Of a stretch of 64,000 nucleotides of DNA, positions 55,811 to 62,774 are shown piece by piece. This DNA is from Hippopus hippopus (lineage: Eukaryota; Mollusca; Bivalvia; Cardiida; Cardiidae). Position 1 is the first letter of the stretch. The number at the start of each line of letters is the position of its first letter. A program made the position numbers and the translations under genes. The notes beneath the pieces were generated by a model. That model was not told where the DNA came from. It saw only the letters and a list, made by a program, of their open reading frames with translations, and did no database searches. The stretch covers positions 63,014,845 through 63,078,844 of the forward strand of contig OX328096.1 of assembly GCA_946811185.2 (NCBI GenBank). The letters are read 5' to 3'.

Positions 55811-55841
55811 TTTTATATATATAAAAAAAAGTTATATAAAA
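55811..55841. promoter_or_regulatory. divergent promoter between the two arms
   Basis: Only 31 bp separate the ATG of the zinc-ribbon ORF (-) and the ATG of the ATPase (+). The spacer is A/T apart from a single G and contains a TATATATATAAAA-type box for each direction ending exactly at the start codons. Promoter function is inferred from position. Confidence 0.65.
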
Positions 55842-56624
55842 ATGGATATTATAAACTTATCATGGAATGAAGTAGTATCAAAGAGATTTAATCACTCCCT
55901 TTTACCAAAAAGTATTAGGGGTTTAATTATAGGCAAATCAGGATGTGGTAAAACTACTTTATTGTTAAACCTTTTACTCAGACCAGGTTGGCTTGACTAC
56001 AACGATTTGAGTGTTTTTGGAAAAAGCCTTTTTCAACCGGAATACCGAATACTAAAAAAGGCTTTTGAAGAAAAACTACCAAAAGAATGTATCTTAAGGT
56101 TGTTTAACATGCGTGATGAGATACAAGAACTAAACATTGTACCAACAGCTTTAGTTGAAGAATGGATTAAAACAATTAAAAATAAATCGGATATAAATTG
56201 CAACTTCTTTGAAAATGCTAGTGATGTACCTGACCCGAGAGAGTTAAACTCAGGAAATAAAAATTTAATGATTTTCGATGATTTACTTTTAGAAAAGCAA
56301 AATAAATGTGAGTGCTACTACATTCGAGGAAGGCATAGTAATGTTGACTGCTTTTACCTCTCACAGAATTATTTTAGACTACCGAGACAAACTATTAGAG
56401 AAAACGCTAATTTTATTTGTCTTTTCCAACAAGACCTAAAAAACCTTAATCATATTTATAGCGACCACATAGGTGAAGATATGTCTAAGGATGAGTTTAG
56501 AAAGTTTTGTCAAAAGGCATGGGAAAGACCACACGGTTTTGCTATTATTGACTTAACCAGTAAAAAACATGATGGGAAGTATAGAAACGGTTTTGACAAT
56601 TTTTACATACCTAAGTCAGTATAA
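55842..56624 (+). CDS. genome-packaging ATPase (FtsK/HerA, A32-like)
   Basis: 260 residues. I start at ATG 55,842 rather than the upstream in-frame ATG (55,755), because the family begins shortly before the P-loop and the TATATAAAA tract abuts this ATG. Walker A GKSGCGKTT is at residues 31-39 and Walker B LMIFDD at 142-147. A GRHSNVDCFYLSQNYF segment after it matches the sensor region of A32-type packaging ATPases. The enzyme drives viral DNA into preformed capsids. It is the first right-arm gene and its stop is followed by a palindrome. The gene appears intact. Confidence 0.93.
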   Translation: MDIINLSWNEVVSKRFNHSLLPKSIRGLIIGKSGCGKTTLLLNLLLRPGWLDYNDLSVFGKSLFQPEYRILKKAFEEKLPKECILRLFNMRDEIQELNIVPTALVEEWIKTIKNKSDINCNFFENASDVPDPRELNSGNKNLMIFDDLLLEKQNKCECYYIRGRHSNVDCFYLSQNYFRLPRQTIRENANFICLFQQDLKNLNHIYSDHIGEDMSKDEFRKFCQKAWERPHGFAIIDLTSKKHDGKYRNGFDNFYIPKSV

Positions 56625-56626
56625 AA

Positions 56627-56640
56627 AATATTTAAATATT
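56627..56640 (+). terminator. palindrome after ATPase stop
   Basis: AATATTTAAATATT is perfectly self-complementary, 2 bp after the stop and 5 bp before the next ATG. The same 14-mer follows the 57,443-58,027 gene. Confidence 0.45.
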
Positions 56641-56645
56641 ATAAA

Positions 56646-57419
56646 ATGGAAGAACTTTTAGAACAAATTGTAAAAAATACAAACCACAAAACATCATTTC
56701 AAATTATAGTAAGCGATAACAAAACACGTTTTAGAACAAGGTTTAATCCTCCAATTCAGCTGGAAAAGGATAAAGTATACGAAATAGCTCTGGTAAACCT
56801 TGAAACTTACTACTCTTTTCCAAACATTGATGAAACGAACAACATATTCGTTTATTCTCCAGACAATGGTAATTCATGGATTAAAATACGGATACCTGAA
56901 GGAAGTTATGACCTTGTTAGTATTAATGACACCATTCAACAAGAAATGAGAAAAAAGGGACATTATGATAGAGTTAATGAAGGGTATCCTATTAACATTT
57001 CTGCAAACACCAATACTCTAAAGTCTATTATTACCTTAGAAGATGGTTATCAAGTAGATTTTAATCAACCAGGTTCCATTGCCAAAGTATTAGGATTTAC
57101 TCGCGCTAAATATACACAAGGATTTTACGAGTCAGAGAATGTAGTAAACATTCTTAGCATAAATAGTTTGCTCGTTAACATAGATATTATCTCAGGAAGT
57201 TATGTTAATGGTTCAACAAAAAACACTATTTACTCCTTTTTCCCGGATGTTGCACCTGGATATAAGATAATTGAGTCACCAATTAATTTAGTATACTTAC
57301 CAATAACATTAAATGAAATACATAACCTAGAGGTAAATATTACTGACCAAAATGACAATTTACTAAATCTTAGAGGTGAAAATTTAACAATTAGGTTTCA
57401 TATTAGAGAAGCTAGATAA
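56646..57419 (+). CDS. penton-like minor capsid protein (single jelly roll)
   Basis: 257 residues, no membrane segment, rich in beta-strand patterns. The layout 'FRTRFNPPIQLEKDKVYEIA', then LVNLETYYSFPNI, an EGSYDLVSI strand, an ITLEDGYQVDF strand with a LGF turn, and a VEVNITDQ-like strand near the C-terminus (LEVNITDQNDN) is that of the Polinton minor capsid/penton. It forms the five-fold vertices and anchors the fibre. It directly follows the packaging ATPase; TATTATAAA abuts the ATG. It is intact. Confidence 0.85.
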   Translation: MEELLEQIVKNTNHKTSFQIIVSDNKTRFRTRFNPPIQLEKDKVYEIALVNLETYYSFPNIDETNNIFVYSPDNGNSWIKIRIPEGSYDLVSINDTIQQEMRKKGHYDRVNEGYPINISANTNTLKSIITLEDGYQVDFNQPGSIAKVLGFTRAKYTQGFYESENVVNILSINSLLVNIDIISGSYVNGSTKNTIYSFFPDVAPGYKIIESPINLVYLPITLNEIHNLEVNITDQNDNLLNLRGENLTIRFHIREAR

Positions 57420-57442
57420 ATAAAAAAAGAATTATATATAAA

Positions 57443-58027
57443 ATGACGAGTTACACTAATGTTAAAGTAAATATATCGGAAGGACAAAAGGAAAAACTTC
57501 AACATGCTGTTAAAGCTGGTTGTCCAGTAAGTATTCGTTTAGGTCATGAAGATTTACATGGTAATGATGTTTTAGCAATTACCAATTCACAAGCAAGAAA
57601 AATAGCTAAAGCCTATGAGGATGGTAAGGGTATCGTTATTAAAATGACTGCAAAACAACTTAAACATAACATGAAGATAGAAGGGGGTTTCCTCGGAATG
57701 TTGGCTGGGTTAGCTGCTAGAGCTTTACCGATGCTTGCAAAAACTGTTTTACCAGCTTTAGGTGTTGGTGCTCTTACTGGATTAGCTCAATCAGGTGTAT
57801 CGAAAGCAATGGGGTCAGGTCTTTATCTTAAAAAAGGAGGGTGTGTTTATCAAGTTGAAACTGATGGATGTGGATTATACTTAAAACCATACAAAGGTAA
57901 AGGATTAGCTTCCGTTGGTGATGGGTTGTATTTAAAGCAAGGAGGAAAAATGTATGATGGAAAAGGACTTTTACTCGGACCTAATAGTCCATTTGCTAAT
58001 ATCCCTATCCTAGGAGCTATATTGTAA
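57443..58027 (+). CDS. virion core/maturation protein (pX/pVI-like)
   Basis: 194 residues in two parts. Residues 1-78 are polar and basic, with VKVNISEGQKEKLQHAVKAG. Residues 83-127 are a hydrophobic, Ala/Gly/Leu-rich helix region beginning FLGMLAGLAARALPMLAK. The C-terminal part has three GLYLK repeats. At the join is IEGG-F (residues 79-83), which matches the (M/I/L)xGG-x consensus cleaved by adenain-type proteases. Release would expose a membrane-active helix, as for adenovirus pVI; this is inferred. ATATATAAA abuts the ATG. Confidence 0.7.
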   Translation: MTSYTNVKVNISEGQKEKLQHAVKAGCPVSIRLGHEDLHGNDVLAITNSQARKIAKAYEDGKGIVIKMTAKQLKHNMKIEGGFLGMLAGLAARALPMLAKTVLPALGVGALTGLAQSGVSKAMGSGLYLKKGGCVYQVETDGCGLYLKPYKGKGLASVGDGLYLKQGGKMYDGKGLLLGPNSPFANIPILGAIL

Positions 58028-58040
58028 TATTTAAATATTA
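58025..58040 (+). terminator. palindrome overlapping stop codon
   Basis: TAATATTTAAATATTA, a perfect 16-bp palindrome whose first three bases are the TAA stop of the preceding gene. It contains the same 14-mer as 56,627-56,640. Confidence 0.5.
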
Positions 58041-58056
58041 TTTACAACAAATAAAA

Positions 58057-58434
58057 ATGGATATACATAAACTTGGTATAAAACCTACTATTACTACCCA
58101 ACATAAAACTATATTTTGGAAACCTCATTTACATGGAGTAAGATATCCTCCCTTAAAGCAAGATTCTCTAAAATGGAAAATATACTCACAAGTAACTATC
58201 AAGATTCCTCCTCATGATGGTATGAGACTTTCACTAGGATTTGGTTATATAACTACACGAGGAGTTGTAGTGATATCTATTAGTAATAAATGGAAAAATA
58301 GTTTAACCATTTTTAATGGAGCACATCTTGATAATGAGACTAATGATATCTTAGTCTACATTTATAATTTCTCACAAAAACCAATCGAAATACCTGAGGG
58401 AGAGTTATTCTGCTATCTAAAATATTTAGCATAA
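58057..58434 (+). CDS. small beta-rich protein, dUTPase-fold-like
   Basis: 125 residues, predominantly beta. The second half (GMRLSLGFGYITTRGVVVIS ... NDILVYIYNFSQKPIEIPEG ... YLKYL) follows the strand order of trimeric dUTPases, where a VxVxxxNxS strand is followed by a (I/V)xxGx(R/E)(I/L) strand. The catalytic motifs of true dUTPases (an Asp/Tyr in motif 3, the PRSG motif 2) are not visible. It could therefore be a structural protein with that fold rather than an enzyme. It has no close neighbour overlap; CAAATAAAA precedes the ATG. Function unknown. Confidence 0.6.
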   Translation: MDIHKLGIKPTITTQHKTIFWKPHLHGVRYPPLKQDSLKWKIYSQVTIKIPPHDGMRLSLGFGYITTRGVVVISISNKWKNSLTIFNGAHLDNETNDILVYIYNFSQKPIEIPEGELFCYLKYLA

Positions 58435-58455
58435 AAAAAATATTATATTAATAAA

Positions 58456-59139
58456 ATGACAGATACAAATCAGGAACACCCTAATAAAATATATCCTCCA
58501 TTACCCAAAGAACGAAGTACCGCAAGCGCCCCACCTATTGAAATGCATGCAATGGGAGATGACAAAGGTCATTCCTATCGTTTACAAAAGATTTCGGAGA
58601 TACAACAATTCCTTGAGAAAGAAGTTCAAACTAGAGACGTTCTAGCAAAAAAGTATTTACGTGCTTCAAGAATTATAAGCAATGTTGATGTTGTTTTAGC
58701 TACAACAGCTTTAGGTGCAGGTGCAGGAGGAATTGGACTGCTATCTACAGTAGTAGCGATTCCCGTTGTTGTTGCTTTAGAAGGAGTTGCCTTAGGAGTT
58801 GGTCTTCTAAGCGTAGTTGGTAATTTTGTTGTAAGAAATACTAGAAGCAAAGCAGAAAAGCATATGAAGATTAGAATGCTTGCAGATGCAAAATTAGATA
58901 CTCTTTCAACACATATTTCCAAGGCTTTGGTGGATGGTATTGTTTCAGATGATGAATTTAAACTGATTATGGAAGAAGTAGAGAAGTATAAGGTTATGAA
59001 GGAAGAAATACGTACCAATATCAAGAAAAAGATTTCTACTGAAAACGAAGAATCTTTGATAGAAAAAGGAAGACAAGAAGCTCGTGAGTCCTTTCGGAGG
59101 CTCGTTGAAAAGAACCATGGAGGTTCCCTCTCGTATTAG
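58456..59139 (+). CDS. membrane-hairpin protein with coiled-coil flanks
   Basis: 227 residues. A Pro-rich N-terminus is followed by a helical, charged segment (about 40-70), a Gly/Ala/Val-rich hydrophobic hairpin (about 76-126: NVDVVLATTALGAGAGGIGL ... VVALEGVALGVGLLSVVGNF) and a long charged helix (130-225) with SDDEFKLIMEEVEKYKVMKE. I recall similar proteins recurring in animal Polintons without a known role. A membrane-associated virion or entry/assembly role is plausible but inferred. The gene is intact. Confidence 0.65.
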   Translation: MTDTNQEHPNKIYPPLPKERSTASAPPIEMHAMGDDKGHSYRLQKISEIQQFLEKEVQTRDVLAKKYLRASRIISNVDVVLATTALGAGAGGIGLLSTVVAIPVVVALEGVALGVGLLSVVGNFVVRNTRSKAEKHMKIRMLADAKLDTLSTHISKALVDGIVSDDEFKLIMEEVEKYKVMKEEIRTNIKKKISTENEESLIEKGRQEARESFRRLVEKNHGGSLSY

Positions 59140-59284
59140 ATTTCCTAAAATTAGGTATAGGTGTAAGTGTATGTGTGAAATTGATAATTCCTCAGACATG
59201 TAATATATAAGAGAATATATGATGTTCTTATATGTTAAAATCTATGATAAAATCTACGTTAAAAAAATATATTGCTAATTAAAA
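59140..59284. other. AT-rich spacer
   Basis: It has an imperfect hairpin (TATATAAGAGA ... TTCTTATATGTTA at about 59,204-59,238) and no ORF. Confidence 0.4.
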
Positions 59285-60184
59285 ATGTCATTTCTAAAAA
59301 TAACTGACCCTGCAAAAAGAGACTTAATTGTAAAAGAGTATCTCGAAACGAAAAAGAAGATTCGGGATAATCTACTAGCAGAGAGAACAGGTGAACAACA
59401 ACTTCAAACTGATTTGTCAAGGTTTTTTAAACCTGTTATCGAAACGCAAAAAGCTACAACAAAGGAGATTACAGAGGGACTTAAACCTATTAAAGAAGGT
59501 ATCGAACAGTTACCACAAGCTATTAATCTACCAGCCTTTCCAACAATAGAAGCTTATCCCTCTAAAGAAAAACCAGCTATTGAGGAAAGGAAATTGGATG
59601 AATATCAAAGTACATTTGAAATTGGACCACTTGCAAGGGAGTATCTAACAAAATATCTTGGTAAAGATGATGTTGATAGAACATATGGGTTATATGATAA
59701 AAATGGTAAATTTTATATTGGTAACAAAATGGTTATTATTGAGCATGATGATATTGTTCTTGGTACAGATATGTATATAGGAACACCTGGTTTATGGGAG
59801 TTAATTGTTGCTAAAAAACCAAATGAAAACATTTATACAGATGAGGATATTACAAATTATCACGATTTAATGATAAGAACCAACGCTCTTCATCACAGTA
59901 ACGACCCAAATAATCCACGTCCTAAAAGTTCTAAAGGGGAAAAATGGACTGAAATTCTTAGACCTCTTTGGTTTAATAGGAAAAAGTATGAAAAGTATAA
60001 AGGAAAAGGAATTGTTATCCCATCTGACCCTAACGCATTACTAGAAAGACTAGACCTGTTGATGGCAAGTAAAGAAGCAGGTAATACAGGTGTAAGAAAT
60101 GAGGTAGTAAGCATTTGTGATGAATTAAAAAGACAAGGTTTTTTAAATTCAAACGCTTATAAAAATTTAATGTCTATACTATAA
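59285..60184 (+). CDS. DUF8207-like conserved element protein
   Basis: 299 residues. Residues 1-60 are helical and charged, with a DLSRFFKPVIETQKATTKEI segment. The central domain (about 105-205) has TFEIGPLAREYLTKYLGKDD, then DKNGKFYIGNKMVIIEHDDI and GTPGLWELIVAKKPNENIY, which I recognise as the arrangement of the DUF8207-type domain found in many animal Polinton-like elements. A C-terminal helix (RNEVVSICDELKRQGFL) follows a basic linker. No enzymatic motif is visible. A virion-internal role is possible given its position among structural genes. Confidence 0.7.
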   Translation: MSFLKITDPAKRDLIVKEYLETKKKIRDNLLAERTGEQQLQTDLSRFFKPVIETQKATTKEITEGLKPIKEGIEQLPQAINLPAFPTIEAYPSKEKPAIEERKLDEYQSTFEIGPLAREYLTKYLGKDDVDRTYGLYDKNGKFYIGNKMVIIEHDDIVLGTDMYIGTPGLWELIVAKKPNENIYTDEDITNYHDLMIRTNALHHSNDPNNPRPKSSKGEKWTEILRPLWFNRKKYEKYKGKGIVIPSDPNALLERLDLLMASKEAGNTGVRNEVVSICDELKRQGFLNSNAYKNLMSIL

Positions 60185-60188
60185 AAAG

Positions 60189-60587
60189 ATGATAATCACT
60201 AAGAAACACGGATTTAAAAAAAGGTATTCATACGGTGGTGCCGGAATCTTTGATAGTATTGCTAACTTTTTAGCGAGGCTTTTTACTAGTAGTGCAGCTA
60301 AACAAATTGCGTCTTCTGCCCTTGATGTAGGAAAGAGTGTAGCTAAGGAAGGTGCAAAGAAAGCTTTAGAGGTTGGAAAAAGTGCAGCTGTAGATGTAGG
60401 AAAAAAATTAGTTACGAAAGCTTTGACACCAAAATCGAAGCAAATTTTACAAAAATATAACACAACACCAAAACCCAATGAGTCTCCTAAAACGCAAAAC
60501 ATTAGCACATTAATAGATGGAAGCGCCATTGCTATTCAAGACTTAGTTAAAAGATTAAACAGTGGAGCGGGTATTAAAATAGTATGA
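60189..60587 (+). CDS. small basic amphipathic virion-like protein
   Basis: 132 residues beginning 4 bp after the preceding stop, so probably co-transcribed, although ACTATAAAAAG also precedes it. After a basic start (KKHGFKKRYSYGG) comes AGIFDSIANFLARLF, an amphipathic helix, then Ala/Lys-rich repeats (SVAKEGAKKALEVGKSAAVD). The basic, Ala-rich composition and the GG-containing N-terminus resemble adenovirus-type core or membrane-lytic peptides. No strict (M/I/L)xGG cleavage site is present at YSYGG-A. Function inferred only. Confidence 0.6.
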   Translation: MIITKKHGFKKRYSYGGAGIFDSIANFLARLFTSSAAKQIASSALDVGKSVAKEGAKKALEVGKSAAVDVGKKLVTKALTPKSKQILQKYNTTPKPNESPKTQNISTLIDGSAIAIQDLVKRLNSGAGIKIV

Positions 60588-60640
60588 AGAAAAAAATAAA
60601 AAATAAGTTAAAGAAATTATATTACTTATAAAAAAAGATA
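60588..60640. promoter_or_regulatory. AT-rich leader with TATAAAA box
   Basis: The spacer ends in ACTTATAAAAAAAGATA immediately before ATG 60,641. Confidence 0.45.
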
Positions 60641-60997
60641 ATGCTAGATTTAAAATTTAATCGTGTAGATTATGAAAAATATAATACTAGTTGTATTACT
60701 ATAGTAGGTGGTTCTTTAAACATAGAAGATTGTGAAATCCTCAAAATTAATAAAACGAAATATGGTTATAAAATAGTTGTTGTGAAGTTATCTCCTGAAA
60801 AGGTAATCAAGATGAAAGAGATTGAGGAAAAGGTGAATGAATATTTACAAAAGTGGGGGATATCTCAAATAACACTTGTATATGGTAATAGAGTTTATCC
60901 TAAAACTAAACTGGATATCACAAAAAACATTAAACTTCAAGGTGTGTTTGTTAATGATAAAAAAAAGTCTTTTCCCCAGCTTCGGTTAGAAATTTAA
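60641..60997 (+). CDS. unknown 118-residue conserved-looking protein
   Basis: Mixed alpha/beta with a KYGYKIVVVKLSPEKVIKMK strand-helix, a short helix and the C-terminal GVFVNDKKKSFPQLRLEI. There is no catalytic or metal motif. A nucleic-acid-binding small protein (for example ssDNA-binding) is a guess from the position before the MCP and the basic content. Its stop is followed by a strong inverted repeat. Confidence 0.6.
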   Translation: MLDLKFNRVDYEKYNTSCITIVGGSLNIEDCEILKINKTKYGYKIVVVKLSPEKVIKMKEIEEKVNEYLQKWGISQITLVYGNRVYPKTKLDITKNIKLQGVFVNDKKKSFPQLRLEI

Positions 60998-61002
60998 GTA
61001 AC

Positions 61003-61040
61003 ACAATTATAATTTTTATCTCATTTAAAATTATAATTGT
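61003..61040 (+). terminator. 14-bp perfect inverted repeat before MCP
   Basis: ACAATTATAATTTT (61,003-61,016) and AAAATTATAATTGT (61,027-61,040) around a 10-nt loop, 5 bp after the preceding stop. ATTATAAA leads straight into the MCP ATG at 61,050. Confidence 0.6.
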
Positions 61041-61049
61041 TATTATAAA

Positions 61050-62336
61050 ATGGATATTTTAAAAATCACCGAACCAATTTTAAAAGATGATAGTATTACT
61101 GAGTATGAACACCATGAGTATGAACCAATCACTGGTACCAATCTCAACAACTCAGGAGGAGAAATTAGGATTAACATTGAGACTCAAGATATTTTTACTC
61201 ATCCTAGTGAGAGTTATTTACTTATTGTAGGTGAATTAGTAAGAAGTGATACTGGAGCAGTTTACGATGCTAACACTAATATTTCTTTAACAAACAATGG
61301 TCTCATGTATCTTTTTAAAAATATTAAGTATCAACTTTCGGGTATGGAGATTGAATCTGTATTGTATCCTGGTCAGGCTACTACAATGCTTGGTTTGTTG
61401 AAATATCCGGATGATTTCTCTAAATCACAAGGGTTAAATCAATGTTGGTATAAGGATACAGCAGCTAACGCGGGTGCCGGAAACACTGGTTTTGTTGTAA
61501 GAAGAAATTATATTATTAATGACCCTCTTCCAAGAGGTACCTTTAGCTTCAGAGTTCCATTAAAACATATATTTGGTTTTTGTGATGATTATGATAAGAT
61601 ATTGTATGGAATGAAGCAAACTCTCACATTAACGAGAAATGATGATAATGATGCGGTCTTTCGAGATGGTGCTGCTCCTGCTGATGGTAGAATTAATTTA
61701 CTTAGAGTATCTTGGTTTATACCACACGTGCTACCCGCAGATGGAGAGAAAATGGAACTTTATAAAATTATCGAAAAAAAAGAAAAAATACCAGTTGGAT
61801 ATAGAATGAGACAGTGCGACTCTATCGCGGTTCCCGAGTCAACATCATTTACTTGGAGACTTTCTGTTAAATCATCACCTGAAGTGCCACGTTTTATCAT
61901 TGTTGGCTTTCAGACTGGTAAAAGTGGTAATCAACAACAAAATCCAGCCATATTTGACCATAGAAACGTTAAAAACATTTATGTTACATTAAATTCTACT
62001 AGATATCCCGCTGTTGATTATAATCTTTCATTTACTGCAAACCAATTTAGTAGAGTGTATGGGGACGCTTCTCTATTTAGGTCTAAGTTTTATAACATGA
62101 ATGAAATGGTGTCAAACCCTAACATTACTCCCTCAGATTATAAAACCCTTTATCCTTTGTTTTTGTTTGATGTTTCCAAACAGAGTGAGAGATTAAAATA
62201 CTCTGTCACTGATATCCAAATCAAAACACATTTTACTGAAAATGTGCTTGCGAACACAGAGGCATATGCTGTTATTATTAGTGATAGGTTAATTAACTTC
62301 CAGTCTGATGGAAATAAAATGAGTGTAGTGTATTAA
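61050..62336 (+). CDS. major capsid protein (double jelly roll)
   Basis: 428 residues, intact. The N-terminus has the IEYEHHEYEPIT-like region (SITEYEHHEYEPITGTNLNN) and a GEIRINIETQDIFTHPSESY strand, then LTNNGLMYLFKNIKYQLSGM, which opens the first jelly roll. The second half has SFTWRLSVKSSPEVPRFIIV and a VYVTLNSTRYP-type strand (YVTLNSTRYPAVDYN), followed by YNMNEMVSNPNITPSDYKTL and LFLFDVSKQSERLKYSV. This order is that of the hexon-like MCP found in Polinton/adintovirus elements. MCP trimers form the capsid shell. There is no frameshift or stop. ATTATAAA abuts the ATG. Confidence 0.88.
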   Translation: MDILKITEPILKDDSITEYEHHEYEPITGTNLNNSGGEIRINIETQDIFTHPSESYLLIVGELVRSDTGAVYDANTNISLTNNGLMYLFKNIKYQLSGMEIESVLYPGQATTMLGLLKYPDDFSKSQGLNQCWYKDTAANAGAGNTGFVVRRNYIINDPLPRGTFSFRVPLKHIFGFCDDYDKILYGMKQTLTLTRNDDNDAVFRDGAAPADGRINLLRVSWFIPHVLPADGEKMELYKIIEKKEKIPVGYRMRQCDSIAVPESTSFTWRLSVKSSPEVPRFIIVGFQTGKSGNQQQNPAIFDHRNVKNIYVTLNSTRYPAVDYNLSFTANQFSRVYGDASLFRSKFYNMNEMVSNPNITPSDYKTLYPLFLFDVSKQSERLKYSVTDIQIKTHFTENVLANTEAYAVIISDRLINFQSDGNKMSVVY

Positions 62337-62359
62337 GATTTTTTCTTTTCTATATAAAA

Positions 62360-62698
62360 ATGATAAAGGTTACAGATTTAAAAAAAATTCTTAAAGAAAA
62401 TAATATACATTTCTACTCATACTGGAATAAAAAGCGTTTAGTTGAGTTGGTGAAAGACCATGGATTGTTCCCAAATGAATCACCTAAAGAAGAAAAAAGC
62501 AAAGACCCTAAGTTTGATAGATTAAAAACTATTATGAAAAATCCTAAGAAAGTTAGTTTAGAGGATGTTGAAACTGGAGAAATAAAAACCTTTCCATCGA
62601 TTTATAAGGCAGGTCAATTTATAGACCGCAGTCCACAAACGATTGAGAATTGGAATGGAAGGGTTTGGAAAGATAAATATAGGATTAACATTCACTAA
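62360..62698 (+). CDS. SAP + NUMOD1-like DNA-binding protein
   Basis: 112 residues. Residues 3-38 (VTDLKKILKENNIHFYSYWN ... LVELVKDHG) form a SAP-like helix-extended-helix, and residues 62-108 (KVSLEDVETGEIKTFPSIYK ... DRSPQTIENW) a NUMOD1-like helix-turn-helix. Both are DNA-binding modules, so sequence-specific DNA binding in replication or transcription is plausible. ATATAAAA abuts the ATG, and an inverted repeat overlaps the stop. Confidence 0.7.
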   Translation: MIKVTDLKKILKENNIHFYSYWNKKRLVELVKDHGLFPNESPKEEKSKDPKFDRLKTIMKNPKKVSLEDVETGEIKTFPSIYKAGQFIDRSPQTIENWNGRVWKDKYRINIH

Positions 62699-62732
62699 TT
62701 TTATTATATTTATATGTAGATATAATAAAATT
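62697..62732 (+). terminator. 13-bp perfect inverted repeat at stop codon
   Basis: AATTTTATTATAT (62,697-62,709) and its complement ATATAATAAAATT (62,720-62,732) with a 10-nt loop. The left arm starts within the TAA stop. Confidence 0.6.
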
Positions 62733-62774
62733 TTTTGATAGATAGTTAAGAAAATTATATTTATTTTATAAAAA

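Noticed and set aside
58626..59024. 132-codon - strand frame
   Set aside because: Antisense shadow of the membrane-hairpin protein gene, without start-site motif or domain.
60179..60529. 116-codon - strand frame
   Set aside because: Antisense shadow of the Ala/Lys-rich small protein gene; its hydrophobicity is a by-product of codon complementarity.
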